DNA from: Gilliamella sp. Pas-s25
GTDB taxonomy: Bacteria > Pseudomonadota > Gammaproteobacteria > Enterobacterales > Orbaceae
DNA length: 64,000 nucleotides
NCBI RefSeq assembly: GCF_009795885.1
Contig: NZ_WTEV01000001.1
Span: 1 to 64,000 of the forward strand
Reading direction: 5' to 3'
This document shows, in pieces, positions 9,017-16,788 of this stretch (position 1 is its first letter; each line of letters starts with the position of its first letter). The notes under the pieces are model-generated. The model searched no databases. It was not told the DNA's origin and saw only the letters and a list, made by a program, of their open reading frames with translations. Position numbers and translations under genes: made by a program.

Positions 9017-9297
9017 TATGTTATCCTATCTCTTGTTTGGTTACTAGATTGTGAAAAGCTAACAGCATTGTATAAATGGGTAAGTAATATTGTCTTGAAC
9101 AAATAAGCTGACTTCATTTTATAAAAAAAGTCATTGATTTATTTAACTCTCTATATTTCAAATAGTTATTTATTCTTTGACAATTATTTTCATTTAAAAA
9201 AAAGAATGAGAGATCGAATATAGCTAGTTTATTCAATTAAATAACCCTTGAATTGATATATGCTCACCCAACAGATATCAATTAGAGGATAAAATTC

Positions 9298-9915
9298 ATG
9301 ACTTACGACTGTGTAATCATTGGTGCTGGACAAGCTGGCTGTGTTTAGCGTCATTTCTGACTAAAAAAATATCACGGTTCTTATATTAGAAAGAGATGAA
9401 CGTATAGGAGACGTCTGGCGTAGACGACCAGATAGTATGCGGTTGTTTACACCAAGAGCAATGAATCAGCTACCAGGCTTAATTATGGTTGGTGATCAAA
9501 AAGGGTATCCAGATAAGCATGAAGTGGCTGATTACTTGGAGTTTTATGCTCAACATAACAAATTACATGTATTGCTAAATAAAAATGTATATTCAGTAGA
9601 ATATAATGATCAAATTTATTCTTTAAAAACTCAAGATGGAGAAACATTTCAAGCAAAGTGTTTGGTCAATGCAACAGGGGCAAATCAGAAAGTTAATGTT
9701 CTTGATATTTCCAGAGATATTTCAGCAGAGATACAGCAGCTGACAATAGATCAGTATCAAAATCCAAAACAACTGTCTTCACAAAATATTGCAATAATTG
9801 GTGATGGTTCTGGTGGTCGCCAAGTTGCCAAAGAGCTAGCTAAAACACATAATGTAACTTTGTTTTGTGGCTCACCTCGTCCATTTGCTCCCCAGGAACT
9901 GTTTGGAATAAACAC
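9298..9915 (+). pseudogene. Flavin-dependent monooxygenase, frameshifted and cut by IS3
   Basis: Starts at ATG 9298 behind AGAGGAT and reads the FAD-binding fingerprint V-I-I-G-A-G-Q-A-G, then hits TAG at 9346. The reading frame moves once near 9346 and again at an A7 run (9363-9369), after which it is open: L-E-R-D-E-R-I-G-D-V-W, then V-N-A-T-G, then the second nucleotide-binding motif I-I-G-D-G-S-G-G-R. The IS3 element begins at 9916 and the rest of the protein (normally about 350-400 residues) is not found after the IS. CzcO/FMO-like oxygenase by motif. Divergent from the FabG-like gene across 281 bp with no other gene. Confidence 0.8.
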
Positions 9916-9985
9916 TGATCCTCGCCAAAAAAGTGGACAAAAGTTGCCTCTATGATATAAACAAAAATCATAGGAGACAAATATC

Positions 9986-10267
9986 ATGGTCAAAAAATTT
10001 AGTATCGAATTCAAACAACAATCGGTGGATTATGCGTTATCTAATGCACACCTTTCTATCAGCGAACTTGCCAACCATCTAGGTGTGGGTAAATCAACCC
10101 TAGATAAATGGATTAGGCAACTTTCCCCGAATAAAACCAGCCGTCGAGAGTTAACGGCTGAGCAACAGCGGATTATGGCGTTAGAAAAAGAGATTAAAGA
10201 ACTGAAAATGGCCAATGATATACTAAAAAAGGCGCATGTGTACTTCATCAACAATCCAAGTCGGTGA
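9986..10267 (+). CDS. IS3-family transposase OrfA
   Basis: 93-residue DNA-binding subunit. The N-terminal helix-turn-helix is L-S-I-S-E-L-A-N-H-L-G-V-G-K-S-T-L-D-K-W (about residues 24-43), followed by a leucine-zipper-like helix from residue 55 to 85. It ends overlapping orfB by four bases (GTGA). An A-AAA-AAG slippery heptamer near its 3' end allows production of the OrfAB fusion transposase. Confidence 0.93.
   Translation: MVKKFSIEFKQQSVDYALSNAHLSISELANHLGVGKSTLDKWIRQLSPNKTSRRELTAEQQRIMALEKEIKELKMANDILKKAHVYFINNPSR
10225..10231 (+). promoter_or_regulatory. Programmed -1 ribosomal frameshift site
   Basis: The heptamer A AAA AAG is in the correct phase of the orfA frame (codons CTA AAA AAG). 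Slipping back one base joins OrfA to the orfB frame. IS3-family elements make their active OrfAB transposase this way. Confidence 0.75.
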
Positions 10268-11136
10268 AGTACGCTTATATGAAAAATCATTTAACCTGCT
10301 ATCCCGTTACTAAGATATGCTCATTACTTGGTGTCAGTTCATCGGGTTATTATGCTTGGTTAAAAAGAGCAAACAAATCAGCCAAACTCAGCGAGTATAT
10401 TAAAAAGCAGTATTGGCAACATAAGGCCCGTTTGGGTGCGCCAAGCCTGCTTCATGATGCTAGGGAAGCGGGCTATCAAGTTTCAGAAAGGACAATTAGC
10501 CGTGTTTTGCAACAATTGGGATTACGGAGTAAAGCAGCACGTAAATTCAAGTATAAAACAGACACGGCTCATCGCAATATTGCGCCCAACACGTTAGATA
10601 GGCAATTTAACCCTGATAAGCCGAATACGACATGGGTAACCGATATTACTTATATTAAAACGGGTGAAGGTTGGTTATATTTGTCGGTGATTATCGATTT
10701 ATATGGACGAAAAGTGATTGCTAGGCAAACGAGTCGCTATATAGACCGTCATTTAGTGTGTAATACATTAAAACAAGCCTTATTTCGGCGTCACTTTCCT
10801 AAAAATGTACTCATTCATAGTGACCAAGGAAGCCAATATTGCAGTGCTGATTTCAAGCAGTTATTGTTACAATATGGACTCAGGCAAAGCATGAGTCGAA
10901 GAGGAAATTGCTTTGATAATGCGGTTGTTGAAAGTTTTTTTCATACACTCAAAACACACATTATTCATGACTGTTACTACAAAACGAGGAAACTGGCTAA
11001 TAAAGCACTATTTGAATATATTGAAATCTATTATAATCGGATACGCCGTCATTCAGCTAATGGCTGGGTATCACCTGAACAATATGAACAACAATATTAC
11101 CAAAACGAAAAAATGATAGAGGTGGGCACTGTCTAA
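10264..11136 (+). CDS. IS3-family transposase OrfB (DDE integrase domain)
   Basis: 290 residues. The N-terminal HTH_21-type region covers residues 40-95. The rve catalytic core carries the DDE triad: Asp in W-V-T-D-I-T-Y, Asp in I-H-S-D-Q-G-S-Q-Y, and Glu in N-A-V-V-E-S-F-F. All look intact. The GTG at 10264 overlaps the orfA stop; expression is probably mainly as an OrfAB frameshift product. The terminal stop lies within the right inverted repeat region. Confidence 0.93.
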   Translation: MKYAYMKNHLTCYPVTKICSLLGVSSSGYYAWLKRANKSAKLSEYIKKQYWQHKARLGAPSLLHDAREAGYQVSERTISRVLQQLGLRSKAARKFKYKTDTAHRNIAPNTLDRQFNPDKPNTTWVTDITYIKTGEGWLYLSVIIDLYGRKVIARQTSRYIDRHLVCNTLKQALFRRHFPKNVLIHSDQGSQYCSADFKQLLLQYGLRQSMSRRGNCFDNAVVESFFHTLKTHIIHDCYYKTRKLANKALFEYIEIYYNRIRRHSANGWVSPEQYEQQYYQNEKMIEVGTV

Positions 11137-11153
11137 TATTTTGGCGAGGATCA

Positions 11154-11330
11154 AAGTCTTTGGTAAATGTAAAGTAAGAAAGCAGATCATGGCGCAAAGC
11201 AGACTTAGCTATTGATGTGGATACTCACGAAGCTATTAGTACGGAAGCCAGCCTTGTCAATGTTGGCGATATTGAAGTGCAAAGTCTTGCTAGAGCAAAT
11301 CATAATGAAAATAGGAAACAAATTGGGTAA
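11154..11330 (+). pseudogene. IS5-type transposase fragment
   Basis: Immediately after the IS3 right end the sequence reads K-V-F-G-K-C-K-V-R-K in one frame. After a shift it reads S-W-R-K-A-D-L-A-I-D-V-D-T-H-E-A-I and S-L-V-N-V-G-D-I-E-V to a TAA at 11328. The H-L-A-V-D-x-x-T-H-E-I-x-A-E pattern is characteristic of IS5-family DDE transposases. Only about 55 residues of an element whose transposase is usually above 250 remain. Confidence 0.7.
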
Positions 11331-11805
11331 TGCTGCATCTAAAATCGAAGTAAAACCATACTCTTCACTCTATGCCTCTGAAATATGCGATTTGTTTCAT
11401 TCGTCTATTCATGCTATTGATACCGATATTTACAGCAAAGCACAGCAAGAAGCATGGTGCTCAACACCACCAGATTATCAGAAGTGGTTAGAACGTTTAA
11501 ATAACACTCAGCCTTGGATGGCTATCTTTGGCTCAAGCCTTGCGGGGTTTGTTGAACTTGGAGATGATGGTTACATAGACTGTCTGTACGTGCATCCTGA
11601 CTTTCAAAAGCGTGGCATAGCTAGAAAACTCTATGACCATGTGCTTGACTTGGCCCACCAGAAAAAGCTTACACAATTAAGTGTAGATGCTTCAAAAGTG
11701 GCCATGCCAATTTTCAAAAAATGGGGTTTTAAAATAGAGTGGGCTAACAAAATATCCAGAGAAAATCAGGTACTGATAAATTACCATATGTATAAACTAC
11801 TTTGA
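11305..11805 (+). CDS. GNAT-family N-acetyltransferase, YafP-like
   Basis: About 166 residues from ATG 11305. The acetyl-CoA binding loop is H-P-D-F-Q-K-R-G-I-A-R-K-L (motif A, about residues 104-116), preceded by Y-I-D-C-L-Y-V. It is followed by L-S-V-D-A-S-K-V-A-M-P-I-F and G-F, as in E. coli YafP (Y-I-D-M-L-F-V, T-V-D-A-S). The frame is open upstream into the IS5 scrap, and the first 13 residues are not typical of the family, so the native 5' end and promoter were probably replaced. Substrate unknown. It could be expressed from IS-derived promoters or be silent. Confidence 0.7.
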   Translation: MKIGNKLGNAASKIEVKPYSSLYASEICDLFHSSIHAIDTDIYSKAQQEAWCSTPPDYQKWLERLNNTQPWMAIFGSSLAGFVELGDDGYIDCLYVHPDFQKRGIARKLYDHVLDLAHQKKLTQLSVDASKVAMPIFKKWGFKIEWANKISRENQVLINYHMYKLL

Positions 11806-11813
11806 TTTTTATT

Positions 11814-11827
11814 GAGACCTTTGTACA
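11814..11827. repeat. Possible IS5-type terminal inverted repeat
   Basis: GAGACCTTTGTACA resembles the GAGACCTTTGCA ends of some IS5-family elements, such as the IS1106 group. It follows the acetyltransferase stop by 9 bases. The 262 bp up to the solo IS3 end contain no gene I can support and may be IS5 debris. Tentative. Confidence 0.3.
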
Positions 11828-12089
11828 GTAAAGCTTCACTCAAACTAAATTTTTAACCGCGCTTTTTTGAGGCATTTGGGTTTATATTTAGATCTAAATA
11901 CCTCTAGATAAGTTACTATTTATTGCCATTTCCCTGTTTTAGGCACAACTTTCCTGCTGTACAGATAACCCTCGTTTGATATCAAAGTTCAATAAGCTGC
12001 CTGAAAGATGAGCTTGGATTAGTTCTGTCAATGGAGTTTCAAATTAAACCGTATTTACGAAACCAAAGAATAAGTAGAAAACTTTATGA

Positions 12090-12127
12090 ATAGAGGTGGG
12101 CACTGTCTAATATTTTGGCGAGGATCA
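12090..12127 (+). mobile_element. Solo IS3 right end (38 bp)
   Basis: These 38 bases match the right terminus of the complete IS (11116-11153), including the orfB stop codon and the terminal GGATCA. No left part is present. It is the scar of a deletion or recombination involving a second copy in the same orientation as the complete one. Confidence 0.88.
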
Positions 12128-12316
12128 TCTCAACAAGGAGGATATTTACAGTTTTTAAAAAGTCATATTTATCAGTATGGTCCAAGCATTCTTAGAAATA
12201 AAGAAAACCTAGAGATGGCGTTATGGCGACTATACAATGATCACTATATTGATTATTATCCTAATGCAAAACCAGCCTTTATTGTATTACGAGGAAAGCT
12301 TTCAGGTCGGCATTAG
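12128..12316 (+). pseudogene. Orphan C-terminal gene fragment, function unknown
   Basis: Directly after the solo IS3 end a frame continues for about 62 residues to a TAG: L-Q-F-L-K-S-H-I-Y-Q-Y-G-P-S, then A-L-W-R-L-Y-N-D-H-Y-I-D-Y-Y-P-N-A-K-P-A-F, ending K-L-S-G-R-H. Regular codon usage and a stop followed by a terminator suggest the true 3' end of a gene whose front was removed by the IS. I do not recognise the family. Confidence 0.5.
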
Positions 12317-12373
12317 TAAGAATTGGTTTGACATATTGTTTGTTAACAGGAGTTTATCTATACTGATATCAAT

Positions 12374-12405
12374 AAAAAAGTAGTGCAATTGCACTGCTTT
12401 TTTTT
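12374..12405 (+). terminator. Intrinsic terminator after the orphan fragment
   Basis: Palindrome AGTGCAATTGCACT extended by AAAAAAGT on the left and GCTTTTTTTT on the right, 58 bp after the stop at 12316. Confidence 0.8.
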
Positions 12406-12889
12406 GCTCCTCACTAACTCTTTTTTACACTTTACTCTTATGGTAGCTAGACAACTAATCAAAATAGTGCAGATTGTCTTGTTAAAAATATTTTAATTCT
12501 AGAAAAAAACAAAGGCTGTGAAATTGAATAGATACCAGATTTTTATCAAAATCTTTTTATCTCTTACTCGATAAAATAAGAAGAACTTATTTTTTGTCGA
12601 AAAACACTCTTCCTAATATTATTTGGTTCGATGTGAAGTTATGTTTATTTGTTGAGAGCCAACCGTGATGCATGTCAAATTGTAGGAAAATTTTTATATC
12701 ACATAAAACACAGCTAATTTTGCTAATTTAGCAGAATTAGCACACTAATGAATGATAATATAAAAATTACTTAATACATTGATGGTAACCTGCGTAAAGA
12801 TATTTGTACAATATAATCTAATACAAAATGGCATACTGAATAACATCTTCATTTTATCTTGTTGGTTTTTAAGAAGTATTTAGGAAAGA
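12406..12889. other. 484-bp AT-rich non-coding gap at the island/core boundary
   Basis: No reading frame worth supporting. One hairpin is visible at 12721-12742 (TGCTAATT, loop TAGCAG, AATTAGCA), operator-like but unassigned. The segment separates the IS-ridden region from the 3' end of tRNA-Ser. No integrase gene and no copy of the tRNA 3' end were found in it. Confidence 0.6.
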
Positions 12890-12977
12890 TGGCGGAAGCG
12901 CAGAGATTCGAACTCTGGGAGGGTCTCCCCTCGCCGGTTTTCAAGACCGGTGCTTTCAACCGCTCAGCCACACTTCC
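12890..12977 (-). tRNA. serT: tRNA-Ser (anticodon UGA)
   Basis: 88-nt gene. Acceptor stem GGAAGTG pairs with CGCTTCC; anticodon loop CTTGAAA gives UGA; there is a long variable arm GGGGAGACCCTCCC as in class II tRNAs, T-loop TTCGAATC and an encoded CCA. Reads UCN serine codons. Its 3' end faces the accessory region. Confidence 0.96.
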
Positions 12978-13133
12978 GCAATGGCTGTGAATATTAAAGT
13001 AGACTTGCTGATTTGTAAATAGCTATTTTAAGATTTTTTATCGTTTGCTTTAAATTTCATCAAATTTTGTGGGAATTAAGCAAACGGTGAGGTATTTGCC
13101 TGCAAAATTAGTGTTGGATTTTGATTAATTGGG

Positions 13134-13139
13134 TATAAT
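13134..13139 (+). promoter_or_regulatory. Candidate -10 element for tusE/ftsB genes
   Basis: TATAAT 32 bp before the tusE start, in an otherwise gene-free 193-bp interval. The -35 is weak: GTGTTG with 17-bp spacing is the best candidate. Confidence 0.45.
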
Positions 13140-13170
13140 ACAACATAAATTAAATAGCGTACTTTGAAAA

Positions 13171-13488
13171 ATGTTAGAACAGATAGAAACCGATGATAAC
13201 GGTTATTTAAAAAATTGGCAGGATTGGACTGTCGATTTGGTTCCAGAATTGGCTTCCAAAGAGTCCATTGATTTAACCGATGCACATTGGGAAGTGATTT
13301 TATTTGTTCGTGATTTTTACTTAGAATATAAAACCTCACCAGCTATACGCGCGTTAGTTAAAGCGATGGAAAAAAAGTTTGGTGCAGAAAAGGGTAATAG
13401 TCGTTATTTGTATAAGTTATTTCCCGATGGTCCAGCTAAACAAGCAACAAAACTTGCTGGCTTACCAAAACCAGTTAAATGTATATAG
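13171..13488 (+). CDS. tusE: TusE/DsrC-like sulfur relay protein
   Basis: 105-residue cytoplasmic sulfur carrier. TusE accepts persulfide from TusBCD and passes it to MnmA for 2-thiouridine in tRNA wobble positions. The family signature is the C-terminal arm [19 protein letters not shown] with the penultimate catalytic Cys, present here. D-W-T at about residues 21-23 and the helix-rich middle fit DsrC. First gene of the run into ftsB, 21 bp apart. Confidence 0.93.
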   Translation: MLEQIETDDNGYLKNWQDWTVDLVPELASKESIDLTDAHWEVILFVRDFYLEYKTSPAIRALVKAMEKKFGAEKGNSRYLYKLFPDGPAKQATKLAGLPKPVKCI

Positions 13489-13509
13489 ATAAGGGATAAG
13501 ACTAAATTC

Positions 13510-13806
13510 ATGAGAAGATGGAAGCTCCCTTTATTGTTATTGGTTATACTAGGTTATCTACAGTATTCTTTGTGGTATGGAAAAAATAACGTGTACGACT
13601 ATCAAAGCAATGTAGAAATGCTAGTCAATTTGCGTGCTGATAACGAGAAGTTAAAGGCTCGTAACGAACAGATGTTTGCTGAAATTGATGATTTACAACG
13701 TGGCTATGAAGCAATAGAGGAGCGCGCACGTAGCCATTTAGGGATGGTTAAATCTAATGAATATTTTTATCGAATTATAATTGATTCGGATACAAAAAAA
13801 CGATAA
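13510..13806 (+). CDS. ftsB: Cell division protein FtsB
   Basis: 98-residue bitopic membrane protein of the divisome that forms the FtsQLB complex. One N-terminal membrane helix (residues 6-22: L-L-L-L-V-I-L-G-Y-L) is followed by a coiled coil (about 30-75). The C-terminal R-A-R-S-H-L-G-M-V-K-S-N-E-Y-F-Y motif is typical. Its stop overlaps the ispD start by one base (TAATG), the same ftsB-ispD order as E. coli. Confidence 0.93.
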   Translation: MRRWKLPLLLLVILGYLQYSLWYGKNNVYDYQSNVEMLVNLRADNEKLKARNEQMFAEIDDLQRGYEAIEERARSHLGMVKSNEYFYRIIIDSDTKKR

Positions 13807-14519
13807 TGCATAACGTAAATAATCTTCATGATATCATCGCTATTGTGCCGGCAGCAGGAGTTGGTTGCCGTATGAATAGCCAAACCCCCAAACAATATCT
13901 AGAAATTGGTTCAAAGACGATTTTAGAACATACACTCAATAAATTATTAACGCACCCTCAAATTGCGAAAGTTATTGTTGTGATCAGCCCGGAAGATAAC
14001 TTATTTAATACCCTTTCGATCGCCTTACACGATAAGATTAAAGTCACTTTAGGTGGTAAAACTCGCGCTGATTCTGTGTTAGCCGGTTTACAACTGCTAA
14101 ATGATCAGCAGTGGGCTTTAGTTCATGATGCAGCAAGGCCTTGTGTTGATCATGATGATATTACTCGGTTAATCACAACGGTAATAAATAAAAAACAAGG
14201 AGGCTTATTAGCTACTCGTGTGAGTGATACAATAAAACGAGCATATCAAGATAATGATACCGTTGTTGATTATTCTGAAGATCGAACTTATTTATGGGGG
14301 GCAGCAACGCCTCAACTATTTAATGCTGGTGAATTAAAATCATGTTTGCAACAAGCTTTAAATCATCATGTTGCCATTACAGATGAAGCTTCAGCGATTG
14401 AATATTGTGGCGGTCACCCTTTATTGATTGAATGTCGCCGAGACAATATAAAAATAACGCGTCCTGAAGATTTAGCATTGGCTACTTTTTATTTGACTAA
14501 GCAGATTCCAAATAGGTGA
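13806..14519 (+). CDS. ispD: 2-C-methyl-D-erythritol 4-phosphate cytidylyltransferase
   Basis: 237 residues. Joins MEP and CTP to give CDP-ME in the non-mevalonate isoprenoid pathway. N-terminal nucleotide loop P-A-A-G-V-G-C-R-M with [13 protein letters not shown] and the late motif [10 protein letters not shown] are all present. Glycine-rich loop reads A-G-V-G-C-R instead of the commoner A-G-x-G-x-R, still compatible. Four bases separate it from ispF. Confidence 0.95.
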   Translation: MHNVNNLHDIIAIVPAAGVGCRMNSQTPKQYLEIGSKTILEHTLNKLLTHPQIAKVIVVISPEDNLFNTLSIALHDKIKVTLGGKTRADSVLAGLQLLNDQQWALVHDAARPCVDHDDITRLITTVINKKQGGLLATRVSDTIKRAYQDNDTVVDYSEDRTYLWGAATPQLFNAGELKSCLQQALNHHVAITDEASAIEYCGGHPLLIECRRDNIKITRPEDLALATFYLTKQIPNR

Positions 14520-14523
14520 AAAT

Positions 14524-15009
14524 ATGAGAATAGGTCATGGATTTGATGTTCATAAGTTTGGTGGTGAGGGTCCAATCACTCTTGCTGGCGTAAAAATTCC
14601 TTATCAATATGGCCTTGTTGCGCATTCTGATGGAGATGTCGTATTACATGCAATAACCGATGCCTTAATTGGTGCATTAGCATTAGGTGATATTGGTAAG
14701 CTATTTCCGGACACTGATCCTAAATATAAAGGCATAGATAGTCGTATATTATTGACAGAAGTGTACAGCCTAGTTCAAGCTAAAGGTTATGAACTTGTGA
14801 ATCTGGATACTACTATCATCGCACAAGAACCCAAAATGCGGCCTCATGTAGATCAAATGCGGGTTAATATCGCTGAAGATCTAAAAGTACATTTTGATCA
14901 AATTAGTGTAAAAGCGACAACGACTGAGCAATTAGGATTTACAGGACGTAAAGAGGGCATTGCTTGCCAAGTAGTTGTTTTATTAACCAAAAAGTCCAAA
15001 GCAGATTAA
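14524..15009 (+). CDS. ispF: 2-C-methyl-D-erythritol 2,4-cyclodiphosphate synthase
   Basis: 161 residues, the usual trimeric IspF length. Zinc ligands are visible in G-H-G-F-D-V-H (Asp8, His10) and H-S-D-G-D-V-V-L-H (His42). [10 protein letters not shown] and [18 protein letters not shown] complete the family pattern. Follows ispD in the pathway and on the chromosome. Confidence 0.96.
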   Translation: MRIGHGFDVHKFGGEGPITLAGVKIPYQYGLVAHSDGDVVLHAITDALIGALALGDIGKLFPDTDPKYKGIDSRILLTEVYSLVQAKGYELVNLDTTIIAQEPKMRPHVDQMRVNIAEDLKVHFDQISVKATTTEQLGFTGRKEGIACQVVVLLTKKSKAD

Positions 15010-15030
15010 ATTTAAATATAGGCAATACAA

Positions 15031-16053
15031 GTGTTAGCAAAACTTAATTATTTATATGGAAAACCAACCACGACAGGGCAGTATAAACAGCAACATGAAG
15101 ATTTTATGGTTACAGAAGATCTTGGATTTGAGTTGACTGGCGATGGTGAACATGTTTTAGCTTTTTTGCAAAAGCGTGATTGTAATACTATTTTTGTGGC
15201 TGAGCAGTTAGCTAAATATGTTGGTATTTCAGCCAAGCTTGTGAGTTATGCTGGATTAAAAGATCGTCAAGCGATAACGACGCAGTGGTTTAGCTTACAT
15301 ATGCCTGGTCAGCAAACGCCCGATTTTTCGGCATTTGATGTAGCTGGTTGCCAGATACTAAAAGTCACTCGGCATAATAAGAAATTAAAAATAGGTGCAT
15401 TAAAGGGTAATTATTTTAAAATTAGACTAAGAAATTTAAATGCCCAATCTGAAATCGAATCTAAATTAGCCTTAATCAAACAACATGGCGTGCCTAATTA
15501 TTTTGGTGAGCAGCGTTTTGGTCGGGATGAAAATAATATTACCCAAGCCATAAAATGGGCTTGTGGCGAGATTTCAGTTAAAGATCGTAAAAAGCGTAGC
15601 TTTTATCTTTCTGCTGCACGTAGTGCGATTTTTAATGATATTGTCAGCCAACGAATAGCTCAAAATTTACATCAACTTGTGCTAGATGGCGATATATTAC
15701 AACTAGCACAGCGAGGTAGCTGGTTTGTTGCACAAGAAGATGAACTCGATTTATTACAGCAGCGACTTAGAAATGGTGAAATTAATATTACCGCACCAAT
15801 GGTGGGTGATTCACCACTTGGAACACGCTTTAAAGCATTTGATTTTGAACAAAAATGTTTAGAAAGTTGGCCTCAATTCAATAATCTATTCAAAAAAGAA
15901 CGAGTCGAAACAGCAAGACGGTCAATATTATTACGAGCAGATCAGCTTAATTGGCAATGGTTGGATGATAGCACTCTTGAGATCGATTTTTATTTGCCAT
16001 CAGGTTGTTATGCGACAAGTGTGATACGTGAATTAATAATGGAAAATGAGTAG
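15031..16053 (+). CDS. truD: tRNA pseudouridine(13) synthase
   Basis: 340 residues. Makes pseudouridine-13 in tRNA-Glu. Catalytic Asp in [12 protein letters not shown] near residue 80; [10 protein letters not shown] and R-S-I-L-L-R are also conserved. Starts with GTG at 15031, 21 bp after ispF. In E. coli surE lies between truD and pcm; here truD is followed by pcm after 5 bp. Confidence 0.95.
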   Translation: MLAKLNYLYGKPTTTGQYKQQHEDFMVTEDLGFELTGDGEHVLAFLQKRDCNTIFVAEQLAKYVGISAKLVSYAGLKDRQAITTQWFSLHMPGQQTPDFSAFDVAGCQILKVTRHNKKLKIGALKGNYFKIRLRNLNAQSEIESKLALIKQHGVPNYFGEQRFGRDENNITQAIKWACGEISVKDRKKRSFYLSAARSAIFNDIVSQRIAQNLHQLVLDGDILQLAQRGSWFVAQEDELDLLQQRLRNGEINITAPMVGDSPLGTRFKAFDFEQKCLESWPQFNNLFKKERVETARRSILLRADQLNWQWLDDSTLEIDFYLPSGCYATSVIRELIMENE

Positions 16054-16058
16054 CCCCA

Positions 16059-16685
16059 ATGCAAAATCTAAAAATGCAATCCCTAATTAAATTCTTGCGT
16101 CAGCAAGGAATAAAAGACGAGTACGTTTTAGATGCTATCGCATCAATTCCACGGGAACATTTTGTTGATGAAGCCCTATCGCATCAAGCTTATGACGATC
16201 GTCCGCTCCCAATAGGCAATGGTCAAACTATTTCCCAACCCTATATTGTCGCAAAGATGACAGAACTATTAAAATTAGAGCCTAATTCTAAAGTGCTTGA
16301 AATTGGGACTGGCTCTGGGTATCAAACCGCTGTTTTGGCAAAGTTAGTTGAGCATGTTTGTTCGGTGGAACGGATTAAAAGCCTACAGTGGAATACGAAA
16401 CGTCGTTTAAAGCAACTTGATATTCACAACATTTCAACGCGTCATGGTGATGGCTGGTTAGGTTGGCCTGAGCGGGGGCCCTTTGATGGCATCATTGTTA
16501 CCGCAGCAGCATCCGAAGTGCCGCAAAGCTTGTTAGAACAATTGGCAGATAAAGGACGATTAGTTATTCCAGTTGGTAAAAATACACAGGCTCTACAATT
16601 AATTGAGCGTGATGGCAATAACTTTGTAGTCAAAAATATGGGTAAGGTGATATTTGTACCTTTGGTTAAAGGCGATATAGAATAA
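16059..16685 (+). CDS. pcm: Protein-L-isoaspartate O-methyltransferase
   Basis: 208 residues. Methylates isoaspartyl residues with S-adenosylmethionine to start repair of aged proteins. The SAM motif I is [13 protein letters not shown]; the acceptor-binding [11 protein letters not shown] and post-motif G-R-L-V-I-P-V-G are present. Last gene of the ftsB-ispDF-truD-pcm run, followed by a strong AT hairpin. Confidence 0.95.
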   Translation: MQNLKMQSLIKFLRQQGIKDEYVLDAIASIPREHFVDEALSHQAYDDRPLPIGNGQTISQPYIVAKMTELLKLEPNSKVLEIGTGSGYQTAVLAKLVEHVCSVERIKSLQWNTKRRLKQLDIHNISTRHGDGWLGWPERGPFDGIIVTAAASEVPQSLLEQLADKGRLVIPVGKNTQALQLIERDGNNFVVKNMGKVIFVPLVKGDIE

Positions 16686-16704
16686 TTGGTGTTCATATCA
16701 AATA

Positions 16705-16739
16705 AAAAATAGAAAATAAATTACTTATTTTCTATTTTT
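16705..16739. terminator. AT-rich bidirectional terminator between pcm and pnuC
   Basis: Perfect 15-bp stem AAAAATAGAAAATAA / TTATTTTCTATTTTT with a 5-base loop, 19 bp after the pcm stop and 49 bp before the pnuC stop on the other strand. Confidence 0.65.
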
Positions 16740-16753
16740 ATACTGAAACATAG

Positions 16754-16771
16754 TGTTTTCTGAAACTTTTT
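16754..16771 (+). repeat. Dispersed 18-bp motif, copy 1
   Basis: TGTTTTCTGAAACTTTTT occurs here and exactly again at 61195-61212. Both copies are preceded by AAACA three bases earlier and followed one base later by ACAA. Both lie just past the last gene of an operon (pcm, tolA). AAACA/TGTTT could form a small hairpin. Role unknown. Confidence 0.6.
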
Positions 16772-16788
16772 GACAAAATCTGGTGTAT

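Larger units (their letters stand above)
9916..11153 (+). mobile_element. Complete IS3-family insertion sequence (1238 bp)
   Basis: Termini TGATCCTCGCCAAAA on the left and, inverted, TTTTGGCGAGGATCA on the right form imperfect inverted repeats. It contains orfA and orfB with a -1 frameshift signal. Left flank ends ...AACAC and right flank begins AAGTC, so there is no 3-4 bp target duplication. The flanking sequences also belong to different genes (monooxygenase on the left, IS5-type transposase scrap on the right), which points to recombination after insertion. Confidence 0.93.

Noticed and set aside
12890-12977. Integration site with direct repeat of the tRNA 3' end
   Set aside because: No second copy of the tRNA end and no integrase gene seen in the window; kept only as a positional remark.
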